Of a stretch of DNA of 64,000 nucleotides, positions 36,669-49,889 are shown piece after piece; the first letter of the stretch is position 1; each line of letters opens with the position of its first letter. Under the pieces are notes generated by a model. It did not search any database. It was not told where the DNA came from and was given only the letters and a program-made list of their open reading frames with translations. This DNA is from Limanda limanda. Its lineage: Eukaryota > Chordata > Actinopteri > Pleuronectiformes > Pleuronectidae. The position numbers and the translations under genes were made by a program. The stretch lies in the NCBI RefSeq assembly GCF_963576545.1, contig NC_083638.1, positions 8,370,022 through 8,434,021 on the forward strand. Reading direction: 5' to 3'.

Positions 36669-37647
36669 ATAAGATCTTCACATCATCCATATTTAACTGT
36701 TTTTTCCTCAGGTTGTTTTTCCATCACTGTTAAATGGTGGATGATTCGCCCTGGTGGCCTTCGGCATTCACACGGGTCATCTGACATTTTATCGTCTCCC
36801 TGCGTTATCTTAACACTTGATCAAGACACTGCTGAAAGCCCGTAAGAGGGCAAGGAGGCTGATCCTCTCCCCCAATCCCTGAACACAGCCTCCATTATTC
36901 TCCAACTCCATCTGTCTTTCCTCTGAAAGGTCAAGTCGGCTGAATGAGGTGATCGCTCCCCATTTTATTCGCTCTCTTTGTCTCCTTGTCTCCTTTCCTC
37001 CCAGCTGAACCTGCCTGAACCACAGTCCAACACAACACAATGACAAACCCATGTGATATTTAGAGTTTAGGAAGAAAAAAAACTTAATAACACCTCTATT
37101 CAAACCTCTTATTTTCTTCTGTGTGCTGCAGAAAAATGTATAAAAAGCCGAGAATTAAACCAGGTTTGTCTTAATGAGTTCAAACGGCGGCAGGAGCGAA
37201 TCATCGCAGAACAAACAAGCTTCCTCTGCCTTATTCAGTTTATTCTTTATCTTAAACACACAGGTTTAACTGCACCGTGCCTGCACATGCAGACATTCGT
37301 TGGGTTTGCAGATGGAGCAAATTGAAAAAAGGTGGAAAAACGTGGGCAACATAATTCAATTGTGTCAGACTCCTGCACCGCTGCATTCCAGCCTGATACA
37401 AAGACACGGCCTCGGCAGTGGGACAGAGGAATCACCTGCCCTCCGTCAGCACACACACACACATAAAGAGATCATGTAATAAATATATAATGGAGTCGGT
37501 GCAGCCAGGCAGGTTGGCAGAACGTGAAAGAGGGCTGAGGTTTTTCATTTTTTTTTAATTTTACGATGCTTGTTTTATTATTCATAAAGAGGATGCGGTT
37601 TCCAGGATGCAGAGCTCGTTGTTGGCTGGAGTCCTGTTCACTCCATT
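36669..37647. other. unique sequence
   Basis: No gene recognised. Confidence 0.55.
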
Positions 37648-37710
37648 CACACACTCAAACACAGACACACACACAGACACACAGACACACACAGACACAC
37701 ACACACACAG
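37648..37710. repeat. interrupted (CA)n with periodic CAGA
   Basis: CA units interrupted by G at semi-regular 8-10 bp intervals. Confidence 0.93.
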
Positions 37711-40602
37711 TGAGAGTGAGATATATCTGAACAGAAGCTCTGGTTTCCAACAGGAGTTTCCTGAGGAACAACTGCTGCAGATGAGTCTACGCTGTAAAAA
37801 AATGAATTTTGCCCAAAGTGCCAAAGTGTATCCGTGATAAAAAAAAAAAAATAGACAGTAAAATTAAACGTCGTGGTGATAAAAGCCCAGATTCAATAGC
37901 TCATGTCACCGCGTTATTGAGCCCAACACAGATGCTCGGCCTCTGCGTTTTAATATTTTATTAGTCTCATCCGCTATCTCCCACCAATCAGTCGATATCC
38001 TGACAGAGAGCGAGCAGAGACAGTGACGGCGTCAATCATCTTTACAGTCTGGCTCAGGGAGGAGCGATCCGACAGGAGCTCTGCCAGCGCCCCAGCACAG
38101 AGCTTTGCTTTTCAGGTGTCAGGTAGGAGAGGAGAGAACGAGAGAGGAGACAGGAAGTGTCTCTAGAAGGAAAGGAATCCCTCCAAGTGCAGGATCAGCA
38201 GCCCTGAGACAAGGCCGGGGTCACACTGGTCAAAGAGTGGACAGGAACAAATCCCTACAGGTCACTGCGTCGTCTAATCCGACTAATATTCTATATCTAT
38301 AGTCTTTTTCATATAGTCTGAATAATTGAGGTTAAATTTTTGAAGTCACAAAAATAGAATTTGCCAATTTGACACCAATCCTTCTGGAGAATCTTCAGAA
38401 TGACATTTATTTTATCTACTGAAATATGCACACCTTTTGCTAAATGGATTATTAAATGACTGCAATATTCATTAGTACCAAACAAACAAAAAACACTAAT
38501 AACAATGACATTTGAAAATGTGCCTAGCTGTCCATTAAGCAACATTTAGGATCAACATAAAACTCACTGGACCCTTACTTAGAATGAAACGATGTTATCA
38601 AACCATCTGGTAAACCAAGAGAAGCCTCTACAGACATCTCGTGAACTAAACGCTAATTAGCTCCTGCTAAACGTGACAAATGTTCAATCTTTAATATGTG
38701 GTTGACATGACTGTTAGAATCACAGCTGTCATCGTTCTCACAGCTCTGACAGATGGAAAAAGGACACTCTTTCAAATGGGATTCTGAATAATAACAGATT
38801 CAAAACAACTTCTCTACACGATAAAGGCCCTCGTAGAGCGTAAACCTCCACCACAGCTACCGTTCAATCTCACCATGTTAAAGAAGTTTTAAAAAAACAT
38901 CCAGACTCTGCTTGTTTATTCCAATCTGCTTCAATATTTAACAGGTTCTTCGTGGGGTCACACCCCCCACGCTTCCACAAAAATAGCTTGACTACAGTGT
39001 GTGAGTAATCCTGTTGGAAGACACTAACAAACAAACAGTGATGCAAACAGTAATAAACCATCATCCTAACTGAGCAGAATAATAATGAGACGAGCAGCAG
39101 AAGGGAGTGTTTGCATTCAGAGCAGAAGGGGAATGGAAAGATGGGGGAATTCATTTTCTTCTCTTGGTCTCTCCACAGATTGCTCCAGCGTCCGTGGGCA
39201 GAATATTGATCACATTCACCCCAACTCACCTCGTGGCTACAACTTAGCTGCAGCGATGTAAAAGTCGCTCTAATACGAGACCATGTGCACCTTGTTATCC
39301 CAGCGGTGAGGAGGAGGTGGTGTGACAAACGACACGTCACAAGCACGTCGATAAATAAAAGGTAACTGGAGACAACCTGCTCCTATCGTGGCTACAGCTC
39401 AAGAGGAGGAGACCATCAGACCAGACAAACTAAATAACATTTCTATGCAAAATCACAGAAAGGTTTCACAAATGTTCTTTATGAAACTAGAAGTTAATCA
39501 TTAACATGAAGGATTTTGTCAAAAGTTTCAATCCTTTCCTGTTCTGTCAATGTTTTTCCTCCTAAGAAGGAATCTACAAGGGAAAATGATCCAAAAAATA
39601 ATCAACCATCACATACAATATCTTTTAGTAAGGTCAATGCAGGAATGGTTTCATAACTAGTCTCTAACGATAGGGACAATAAATAAAGTCACAAGTATTT
39701 GGACCAAAGGCAATTATTACTATGTAAAGCTAAGTTAATTCTAATATTGTTTATCATGCAAACAAGATATAATGACGGAATTGGTCATCAAGTCTGAGAT
39801 AAAAAGAGGAGAAAATAATACAAGGCTTCACAATTTAGATTGTTATGTCACTTCTACGTAGAGCAAAACAAAAACAATTAGTAGATAAACAGAAGATTTA
39901 ATAGCAACTAATTTGATATTTTGTTAATTGCTCCAACTTAATCAATGAATCCAGAACTAGACTCTCAGCAGAGCTCATCACGCTGGCCTTGAATGCAAAG
40001 TGCGCTCAAATATTCCTCTGAATATGTTTGTGTTTTTGCATCAAATCTTTGAATTATTCCCAAGGAAATTGGTGAAAATGTCCAAAGCACCTCTCACAAT
40101 GTTAAATAAAGAAAAGAAACTGCTGGATTTGCCATTTTTGTCTGAATCTGTAACAAAACGTAATGTGTTCTGTTCAGTAGTTTCTGTGTAATACTGAAGA
40201 CAAATTAATGTACGAGGGGCGTGAACATAACCTCCTTCCTTCATGATGTGAATTACAGAGACAAAGCATTAGAGACAGTTTTAATAAATAGATCTGTTTA
40301 AATCCTGTTGCTCCATCACGTCCCAAGAAAAGAGAATAAACTGACTGACTCCCCGAGTTCTACGATTCTCTCCAAACAGCACATTCCGTTATGAGCTGCC
40401 TCCTGTTCAGTATCTTGAAAGCAACAAAAGAATATAAAGTTTAAGATAAACATGAATTTCCATGAAGGCCAATATGCTGTGCACGTACAGTACACACAAG
40501 CGTGCTTTTACTCATTACCCTGCCGATGCTATCACCGGCTACATCTGCCTTCAGCTCCATCTCCCCTCCACACTCGCCTCCTTTCTCCTTCCCTCTCTGG
40601 AG
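37711..40602. other. unique AT-leaning sequence
   Basis: A 158-codon minus frame (38870-39346) has a hydrophobic middle (HSLLLLVSLLFCSV) but no recognised domain, start context or splice support. Nothing else stands out. Confidence 0.5.
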
Positions 40603-40936
40603 AATCAGAGGGAGATGACAGCAGTAGATATTCTGCAGAGGTTGCAGCGTCTGGGTCGCCAGGAGTAACCGGGGGGGGGAGGAAAGACGAGGGAAAAAGA
40701 GAGGAAGAAAGGTAAGAAGAGGGGGGGGAGAGTGAGACGTGCAGCGGGAGTTTGCTCAGCGAGTCCAATGTGTTTTCAGGAGTGTGACTGCTCCATTTTC
40801 TGAGGTGAATTTTCTCTTTCACAGGAAGGCGAAGCAGTTCCACCCGGAGATGAAGGTCCTGCAGTTTATCAAGTCAATGATGGCTGAGGATGAATGGACC
40901 ACGGCTGAGGTTCTAACCAATAACTCTTTACTCTAA
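40603..40936 (+). CDS. possible two-exon coding segment ending in a stop (speculative)
   Basis: A pyrimidine tract ending CTCTCTGGAG precedes an open stretch reading REMTAVDILQRLQRLGRQ (40609-40664). A GTAACC donor can join it in frame, over a 160-nt intron with a TTTCTCTTTCACAG acceptor, to KAKQFHPEMKVLQFIKSMM and a tail ending NNSLL plus TAA at 40934-40936. A stronger donor, AAAG|GTAAGA at 40711, joins in frame to the same second exon but uses another frame upstream, so the model is ambiguous. Intron lengths of 113-160 nt are normal for fish. The residues resemble an amphipathic helix, but I recognise no family and see no further upstream exon. Confidence 0.22.
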
Positions 40937-42072
40937 GACAGTGTTTTTAAGGGAAATCTGAGTCCAGATGTACCAGAAATAATCTCTGTCCATACTTCAC
41001 ACAACCAAAATCACATATCACATCACAGTCATGTACACTGGGCATGAATGTGCCAGTGCAAACAGGAAGCAGTTTGTCGCCTAGTATCAGAAACGAGTCA
41101 CATGATAAGAGAGGAACGAATCAGGGAAGTGTAGATGATGAATGGCATCCACAAATGTAAGGATTAATGACCATTGAAAACCTAAAGAATCATAGATTGT
41201 GTATAATCCCTGTAATCTGACATCAAACTATGTTAACAAACCTCTGTCCTACATCTGGATCCAACATGTTGCATTAAACCAGGTAGTGTGAAGTCCACCA
41301 CATTCATATTTCATATATCTGTGCACTCACATGACCTCCAACACAGACACTAAGGTCACTGGCTTCATTTTGAATTCCCTTGAACTGCAGAATTGGAAGT
41401 GAAAGTGCTAATTCACACATATCTAATGCCAACATGGTCTCTTTCCCTTCTGTCCATCTTATACGTTCAGCACTGGTTGGTGATTCTCAATTCCCAGATG
41501 TAATGTGACATGTTGCCACTTTGCACCTTTGCATCTCTGATTCAGGAGAATAATTGTGTTGCCATTATTCCATTCAAAAGAAGTGACATCCTGGTGAAAA
41601 TAGAAAACACACAGTGGGGTAAGGTATATATATAATCTAATTAAACGTCCTCACAAACATATTAAATTCTCTGTTTCAGGGGAGTCAGATCTCGCATGTT
41701 ATGGGTGAGTGTGTGAAAGAGGGGGTGTGTCCATTAAAACGTTATGCTGTTAGGTCCAGGGACCCGAGGACCCCCTCACAGTGAGGGGCTTGTAAGCAAC
41801 CGGAGGGAAACCCCTTCAGAAACGAGATGAATTGAGTGCAAAAGAAAAAAGAAAAGAAATAAATAGGAGTAGGAGCCAGAGTGGTCGCTGGTGGAGGAGC
41901 CGGGGAGAGAAGTGACAGAGAGAAGGAGGGTGGAGATATTCTCCCCAGGGACGACAGTAGTGTTATGATGGATGGGGCTGGTTAGAGAAAGACGTATGTA
42001 TATAAATACACACAAGTACAAAGCCGTGCCGTGGAACAAACCCTCGACCCAGATGAGTTCCTCTGGAATATC
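40937..42072. other. unique sequence
   Basis: Contains the 25-nt splice-bounded segment at 41680-41704 described in the findings. Otherwise nothing recognised. Confidence 0.5.
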
Positions 42073-42270
42073 ATCCATCCTTCCCTGCGCCCATTTCCTG
42101 ACACTTATCCAGGTCGAGGTCTCAGTGGCAGCTGGAGAATCATCCTCTCTCCCTCTCCACGTCCCGAGGCTCGTCCTCAGGGATCCCGGGTGTCACCAGA
42201 CCAGATGTGAGTTCTGGATTTGCCCCGGGGTCTTCTCCCAATTGGAGGAATTAACAACACCTCCACAGGA
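42073..42270 (-). pseudogene. C-terminal remnant of a non-LTR retrotransposon ORF
   Basis: On the minus strand the sequence reads EVLLIPPIGRRPRGKSRT, then after shifts a segment ending at the plus-strand ATCCATCCTTCC. This matches the familiar fish retroelement ORF end built on G-R-R-P-R-G-R-P-R-T-R-W. A stop codon and frameshifts interrupt it. It lies downstream of the reverse-transcriptase domain in intact elements; here no catalytic part is present. The clade (Rex/RTE/L2-like) cannot be fixed from this fragment. Confidence 0.65.
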
Positions 42271-42563
42271 ATCCCCCTGTTCTACCTGCTCGTTCTGTAC
42301 GACTTGTCGTTAGAGAAACAGGGATGTGGTTGTGGTGGGGAAATGAAAAAGGTAGCACACCTGAGATCCAGAATACGTGCTTTATGTTCGAGACCTAAAA
42401 CCAAAGTCAGACAGTAAGTCCTGATTTAATCTGCAGCTCCTGTTAGTGAAGAGCAGACGACAAAAATAAGGAGAAAGAAAAGAAAACACAGGTGATACAG
42501 ATGTGCTCCGTGCTGCTTTATTAGCAGCCACATATATCTGCAATCTCACTAAGCCCTGCAGCG
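42271..42563. other. unique sequence
   Basis: Nothing recognised. Confidence 0.5.
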
Positions 42564-42605
42564 CACACACACAGACAGACACACACAGACACACACACAC
42601 ACACA
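42564..42605. repeat. interrupted (CA)n
   Basis: CA units broken by GACAGA and CAGA. Confidence 0.93.
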
Positions 42606-42746
42606 GGAGCATTTCCATTCATTAGCATATATTCACTCTCTAACTGGCTCCCAGCGAACACCCGGAGAAAATAGAGAGAGAGAGGAGAAAGCTACGAGTC
42701 CCATCAAAAGCAGAGACCTTGTCAATCAGCCGCATGGAGTTCCAAC

Positions 42747-42748
<2 letters not shown>

Positions 42749-42793
<45 letters not shown>
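42749..42793. repeat. (CA)22 microsatellite
   Basis: Perfect CA run. Confidence 0.97.
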
Positions 42794-42796
<3 letters not shown>

Positions 42797-43975
42797 TGGA
42801 TGCTGCCTCTTCACTTCACTTGCACACACACACCCTAACCGCCTAATTACCAGAAGGCAGCGCGGTGAGCGGTCGGTCTCAGCACACCTGCTTGTCCACA
42901 GCGGGACACGAGGAGACATGGTTCTCATGAAGAAGAAAGAAACGTGTGAAAGGAGCAAGAACAAAAAACTACAGATGCAACTCTGATGTAATCGCACTGA
43001 CTTTCTGTTCATCCCACGTTTACACACTGGCCATTAAAACGTCCACGAAGAACTGGAAGTAATTCTCCAACTGTGAACGGTGTGATGCATGGAAACCTTT
43101 ATCTAATCTAAAATATTTGGTTTCATATGAACAACTATAGGTTGGCTGATAAAAAAGAATGTGAAATCTCAGTGTTCAGATATGAAAACCTTTATTTTTC
43201 AGAATAAACTACAAAAAAACATGTGCATTTATGTTTATTTTCCTTATTCTACTTCTATATATTTAGTTGTATTTGTGTTTTCGTTTTAGTCCTAGTCATT
43301 TATAAGTAAGTTTATGGTATAAAGCCTCAATTACAGTTCTATATTGGCATTGGGTTCGTTTTACGCTATAATATAATTATCAGACTCTAATAACGACCTG
43401 AACTTAAAGCTGGGTTCTTGTAGCTCAGTGTTTTCATCGTGTCATTGACAGGGATGAAAATAAAATCCTTGGAGGCAGAACGCGACCTCTCTGCTTTTCT
43501 TATTCCACACAATGATCTTCTTTTCACCTCTGCTCACGAGGAAGCCGGCGCCCGAGGTTTTCTGTATTTTTGCAAGATAAGAACACAACTGCTTGGTGCA
43601 CATCTGCATCAAGAATGAAAAATGTCAAGACCATATCAAGACCACCTGTGCTCATATAAAAACCTGCTGAGCAGCTGGAGCAGGTATAACATTTCAAGAT
43701 GAAAGCTGTGATTCTTTATGGATTTCATCTGTCGGACGATTCTTCGACCGTAAAGCGAGACGGAAAGGGAGAGAATCCAGGAGGAGATGGTTATAAAGAA
43801 GAGGACAGATGTGAATAATCTGAAATAGAACTGTCACACAGGAACATGTTCTAAATGTTCTGTATCTAAGTAAGTGAGCAGGACACGTTTGAATAATACT
43901 CACGATCACAATTTAATTAATAAGAAGTCGGATTATGAGTCAAATGCAAAAGGGCAGAATCACTGTACACCCCAT
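42794..43975. other. unique AT-rich sequence
   Basis: No gene recognised. Confidence 0.55.
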
Positions 43976-44193
43976 TATGGACTGTATAAAGATGGACGAC
44001 ATGACAGCGCTCCCCCCAAAAATGCCAAATCATCATGATTGCCCCCTAGTGGCTGGGTGCAGTATCAGTTATAAACCACACCTCCCACCATCCTCGTTGA
44101 TGGGACAAAGTACAAGTCGAATAGATGTTTTAAATTAGCTTCATTTTTGCACAACAGGATGAAGTCGTCCATCTTTATATTCAGGCTGTGGGT
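43976..44193 (-). mobile_element. MITE-like element with terminal inverted repeats, copy 3 (most complete)
   Basis: The left end TATGGACTGTATAAAGATGG continues into ACGAC. The right end is its imperfect reverse complement, with the 16-bp core TATAAAGATGGACGAC identical in both. The interior, read on the minus strand, has the same GATACTGC, AGGGGGC and GATGATTTGGC order as the 49.2-kb copy. About 218 bp, non-coding, so non-autonomous. No certain target duplication could be read, so the superfamily is undetermined. The 67-codon frame across it is a by-product. Confidence 0.75.
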
Positions 44194-47100
44194 GACACCA
44201 TGTCTACAAACTGCACAGTAAAAAAAAGGGCAGCCCTAAAGCGTGAGAAAGAAGAAGAACGTGCATCGTCCAAACTGAATCTTCTATAAAAGACAAAGAG
44301 AGAGAGAAAGAGATTATCAAAGGTTGATGAGCTCGTCCCTGAGCTGAGTAAATGATGTAAAGCACAGAGAAGCAGAAATCAATTTGGAAGCTTCACTGTT
44401 CCTGCCTCTCTCTTCTCCGACTCCATTTACCTCACGTCCACTTATTTACATATCCATTTATTCATTTATCTCTGCTGAGGTGTGGGAGGAGGCTGTAGTT
44501 GATATATGGAATAACAAAATGCTCATTAATATTCAGATATGCTGGTTTTATATGGTCCGACAATGTCCCTGTGTTAATACTGTGTGTGTGTGTGTGTGTT
44601 TAGAGCCTATGTCTGTGTCAGGAGGAATACTCACATGAGGGCTGAGAGGTTTTTTTACTCCATCCACAATCTGTGCCTGCTGATTTTAATGATTAGCTCC
44701 TTCTCACTGGCCAAAGGTGAAATCAGCTGCTTTTGTGTTTTTGCAAAAGAGGAAACACTCCATCCTCCCTCTTCCCTTCATCCTCGGCTCCTCAGTGGAA
44801 AGGCTTTTTTCACCCAGGTCAAGAATCACTCAAGAATTAGTTGTGTGAATTGAAACTAAATGAACTAAATGTGAATTGTAAATAATTGTAGACCTTAGAA
44901 CACATAGAAGAGCCATAGGGTGATACCACACTCTTGATATAACAATGACGAATGAATGAGTATATAGTAATAAGTTTTTCTAAATTTGGGTAAAACTTGA
45001 GGAACTATAATGAAAGTCAAACCTTGCAAAACACCTACAGACGCTGATTGTGTCTGTACCTTTTCAGTCCAGAGTCTAAGGAATCAACCCACTGGTTATC
45101 ATTTTATCAGTCACATCTACTAATATTTATTTTCATGTAGCAAATAAAACCATAAACCACAGCCAGTGTGAAGTAGACAATATTTGTGGCATGACATGTT
45201 GAACTTCTCTGAGATTGTTCGGCTTGTTGAGGTGTAAATATTTTACAATGTGGTTTTATTTTATTTTTAGGCGCCAGAATTCACGACAAAGAAGGTCTGA
45301 AGTGATTGATTCCATTAACAAAACAAATTGTTTTTGCACAGTCCTGAACTGAATAAACTCCATGAACCTCAAATTAAATTGAGCCATGTGGAGTTCTCTA
45401 TTGTGATATTTTTGGCCGTATGTGAGTATGATCAGATCCTTGTTCCTCTGGGAGCCGCTGTCACACAGACACTTCACAGGGAAACTCCACTCATCCCTCT
45501 GCTGCTCCATGTGCTGCCAGAGTTATTTCAAGAGCAGTCATTTTATTTTTGGGGTCCTTCACTCTCTCTCTTATCTAACCCTACTTCAATTTGCCGTTTT
45601 CTTGATTTCTTAAAAAATGCATCAAAGGTTTAAGTGTTAATTATGGACTTAATAACAAAGAAGAAAGTAGATAAAGGGAAGAAGGGTGAACGACAGCATC
45701 AGTTATGAGTTGTAATCTGACCTGAGATGATTAGAATTTCAAGGTCTATTTAAACAAGCTTTAAACGTATTGTAATCCACTTCACGCCTATTAAAATCCC
45801 ACTGGTTTTGATGTCAGCAGCAGCAGCAATTAAACACTGGATCAAAGTCCAACTTTCGCTCGGCTGCTTTAAAATTCCGACTCTATCTTCACTGGTTTCA
45901 AAGTTCCTCTGTATTTTTCTGAGTCAAGGTCTCTGGGTTGAACTGAGGATTTCTTGCCGCTGCTCGGCCTCTGATTGCATCATCAGGTGAAGCCGCCGCC
46001 TGAAGCTGCGATTCCCATGATTAGTGTCAAGTGTAATAGAGCACACTGCAGGAATGACATGCTCTGAACTTTAGGTCAGGAACTGGGTGTCGGGCTTTTA
46101 AAGAGAGTCGAGGATTATATGGTGACGTCCGTTACAGCCTCAGGGAGCCGGATGACAGAAATGCTGATGTGGGTGGAATCCGTGTAAAGTGATCATCTTT
46201 CTGTAAAGGACGTGCACGTGCATGTGCAGCTTCTCAGTAGAACTCTCAGGAGGTACAGGCGAGACCAGGGGGGTCATGTGGTTTAATGTTTCCGTTACAC
46301 CAGATTATAAACCTTCTTCTTCCTTGTTCCATGTCACTCTCGTGGATCGCGAGCTGAAGACAGAGAGAGACTCTGCACAAGACTTGACACTGGAAGAAGA
46401 TTTCAGATGATTTGTGGGGACGGATTCAGGATAGTGAACAAGAATAGTTCTACAGTTCTACAGAGAATGAACCTAAGACTGAAAATGTAGTGATATGATT
46501 TGATTAGTCAAAGTACGAAAGAACAAAGAGGCTCTCTTCATTCCCTGTCGACCTTGTTCAGTAAAAACTATCAAAATAAATTCAGCTTAAAATCAGCAGT
46601 AGGAAAAACTGATAACTTTGATCGTCTACTGAATATTATTAGATAGATATTATCGTTATTGTTCTCAGCTCTTGAAACCGGAGCGTTGTTTTTCATGGCT
46701 AACTTCAGGGGTTAACTAGGTTCACCCACTGCCTCTGCAGCCTCTCTCTCCAGGCCTGGCTCCTCCTGCATGTGGCTGATAATAAAAATCTGGGGCTGAT
46801 TCCACACCAGTGATCAATCTCTCCTCCATTTTGACATTGGATGTCAGGCAAGACACGAGAAAACAGAAGGAGGGAGGTATCTCAACATGGAAAATTCCGC
46901 ACTATCTACATATGTGTGCGTGTAGGCAATTGTATTTGTTAGAGATTTAATTTGAATAAGATTGTCTCTGCTGGTGACACTTCAATTTCATGGTGTGTTT
47001 GATTGATGGGCAGGGGGCCACAATATGTGACCCCTATATACACTATTGTTCATGAGTGTGCTTTCATGTATGTGCTGTATATATAAATATATATGTGTAA

Positions 47101-49054
47101 GATCTTATATCTATAGATGGACTAAATAGAAACAAAACAATGAGATGTGCAGAGGAGGTGGGGGTGGAGGAGATTGATGGATCCTCCTGATGGAGAGAGA
47201 GGTGTCTGCAGATGGAGGAGTAATCCGTGCGCTCGCTGATGAACGCCTCTCTCCACCTCGTTCATCATCGACAGGCGACAGCAGCTCGATATCATCAGCG
47301 TTCGATGGCAGTTTTTCTCTCCTCCAGAATCTCACATTACAGAACCGATGCAGTGACAGAAGAGGCACATCTTGTTTTAGTTTCTCTCCAAGTCAAGGAG
47401 ACCCTGTTTGATGCCAACACTGAATACATCTGCAAAAAGGCCAAATCTTTAACTCATCTTCCATTGAGTCAGTTTTAGATAATTAAGAAGAGGCCGGGGA
47501 AGATTGTTTTTCTCTCCGAAGCGAGATAACCTCCGTCCAGATCAAACAAAGGAAGCCTTTATTGGGATCATTAAGACATTCTGACCAATACTACTTCTAC
47601 AATTGGAGAGCGTCTAATGTTATATTTTTTGATGTTAAATATATGTTCCTCTGCACTTTTACTTTCGACTTTCCAAACCTATATTTTGAAAATCGTATTT
47701 ATTATTTTGAAATTGGAAAACTTTTGTGTACCCTCGGGAAAATAGAAGTACAAGTACACTACAAACATCAACAGCCCACATCATGCAGAGAAGGAAGTTT
47801 CCCTAAGAGATACTTGAAAGTATTTGTCCCATCAGATGCTGGTTTTTTTAAACAAGCTGTAGGTCACATGGTTATTGAAGACACATTTTAACGAGGACAA
47901 ACAGACTTTTATTGTTTCATTTTTAAGTGAGGACTCCCTTTGAAATGTCCTATATTTATCTTTTTGTCTTATTTATTTAGTACTTTATACTCACTCTTGT
48001 GGGACAACCTCAGTTCAGTCCTTTTCTAACAAACAGCGTCCAGATTTAGAAAATGAAAAATCTCCTGTTCACCTGTTCCCTTCTCTACCTCCACTCCTTC
48101 ACCAGCTCTGACATTTTCTGATGAACTGATAAAAGACCAGGGGATTAGTCGGGACTAACTTCAGCAAACACAAGTGTGTGACTCATTCCTTCGAATCAGT
48201 GACTTATTACAGAACATAGAACCAGGACAACCAAAAATAAAAGCGACCACAGAGCCTGTTGGTCCCAGGCTCATTTGTGAAGCCTGTAAACACCTCGTTG
48301 TGAAAGCTCTTGTAAAATGAGGCCACGTTTCTGTGAGGAAACAATTAGTGGAGTTTGCTCCCCTGACATACTTCTACTGCAAGTCAACAAACCTGAATCC
48401 TTGAGAAGTGAATATCTGTGACCGACACATACGTAGAGTTGATAAAAGAGGAAAGATAAGAGATGCAATGGTCCAGTAATCTTTGGTCAAGGCCCCAAAA
48501 ACCAGCAGTGATCAATCATGTCAGAGAAACTGCTTTAATGTGAAGTCAGTGAAAACAAATCGACCGGGGTCCTTGTAATTTAAGGAGGGTGGATTTATTT
48601 TCATTTTGTTACGCTCAGAGCATGAAGAACAGATGTCAAGATCACACTGCTTGTATATCCATAAATCTTCTAGCTTTTTTCAAGTCAGGTTTATCTAGAA
48701 AAACACCAGAGTGGGGGCTTTACAATCTGTATAACATGAAACACCCTCCCACAGGAGACCACAGCAGAAACAATAGAAACAGGGAGAAATCTTGCGTCAG
48801 GTATCCACGCTTTAATTTCCAGCACAACCTTTGCGTTCAGCTGCTTTCAGCTGCTTCTCTGGATGTGGAGTTTATTCCTATCCTGACATTTATATTTACA
48901 GACCTGCCCTTTTGTCTTTTTAATAAAGACCTCAGATAAAGTTGGACAACAAGTCTTCATTTCCTAAAATAGTGAAACATTGAAGCCACAATATCAAGAA
49001 CACAGGTGCTGCCATCTCGTACCTTTGATGCCATATTGAGGTCCCGTCAATACG
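44194..49054. other. long unique stretch
   Basis: Only a (TG)10 run (44581-44599) and AT-rich tracts such as ATATATAAATATATATG near 47085 stand out. Open frames of 80-116 codons (for example 45328-45633, 47562-47891 and 48589-48939 on plus) show no known domains. No gene recognised in nearly 5 kb. Confidence 0.5.
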
Positions 49055-49274
49055 CACTCTTGACCAATCCCGAGTCAGTGTCAGCTGTCAATCATTACAT
49101 CTCAACCCTTGTTTTAATCAAAAATGACAGAAATGACTCATGATCCATCCACTAACATAGAGAAGGCAAGGTTTATGGCGATACTGCTGCCAGCCAACAG
49201 GGGGCGATCAAGATGATTTGGCTTCACTTACAGGTAGCTGCTACATTGTCCGTCTTTATTTACAGTTTATGGTA
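49055..49274 (+). mobile_element. MITE-like dispersed repeat, copy 4
   Basis: Reads CTTGACCAATCCCGAGTCAG, ATCCACTAACATAGAGAAGG, CAACAGGGGGCGATCAAGAT and ends with TGTCCGTCTTTATTTACAGT, the right terminal repeat. It extends further 5' than copies 1 and 2. The left inverted repeat is not seen. Confidence 0.72.
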
Positions 49275-49889
49275 GAGTGGCAGATATTTGTCACACGGTA
49301 GTTCATATCTTGTGTTGATAGTTCAACCGGGAGAGACTCTTATATACTTTATAAAAACCTTACGCAGGCGATAAAAAGGATGTACAATAGAAATAAAGTA
49401 CGCAGCCAAGAACACTGACGTTATAAAGAAACCAAGAGCTGCAGAGTAACTGTAGCAGAGTCACATTATACTACACCATTGTTTCATCCAAATGGTTTCA
49501 GGTAAACACTTGCAAATGTCCATCGGATGTCTTTGCATCTTCAGGCATCATAGAGTGTATTTCTCCTCAGGATGAACCATGGAGCCAAGCTGTAATCTGC
49601 ATTCGGCTAACATCACCAGCAGAGGCTCTGGTGTGAATCTACCTGCACTGCAATGATTTAACTAATCATCTGAGCTGCTCCTTCTTCACCCTGTTAGAGA
49701 ACATTCAGAGCCAAAAGGTCATTTCATAGACGGATTGTATTCAGATCCTGTTTTCATGGCTCTGAATGCAGAACTCTGGAGTCACACAGCATTTCAATGG
49801 GCTGTTTTCCATCCTCCGCTGTGAGACTGTTATCACACATCGCCCCACGGTGAGATATGGTTCAGGCTTTATTGCTTTTCCACCGAGTG
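49275..49889. other. unique sequence
   Basis: No gene recognised. Confidence 0.5.
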
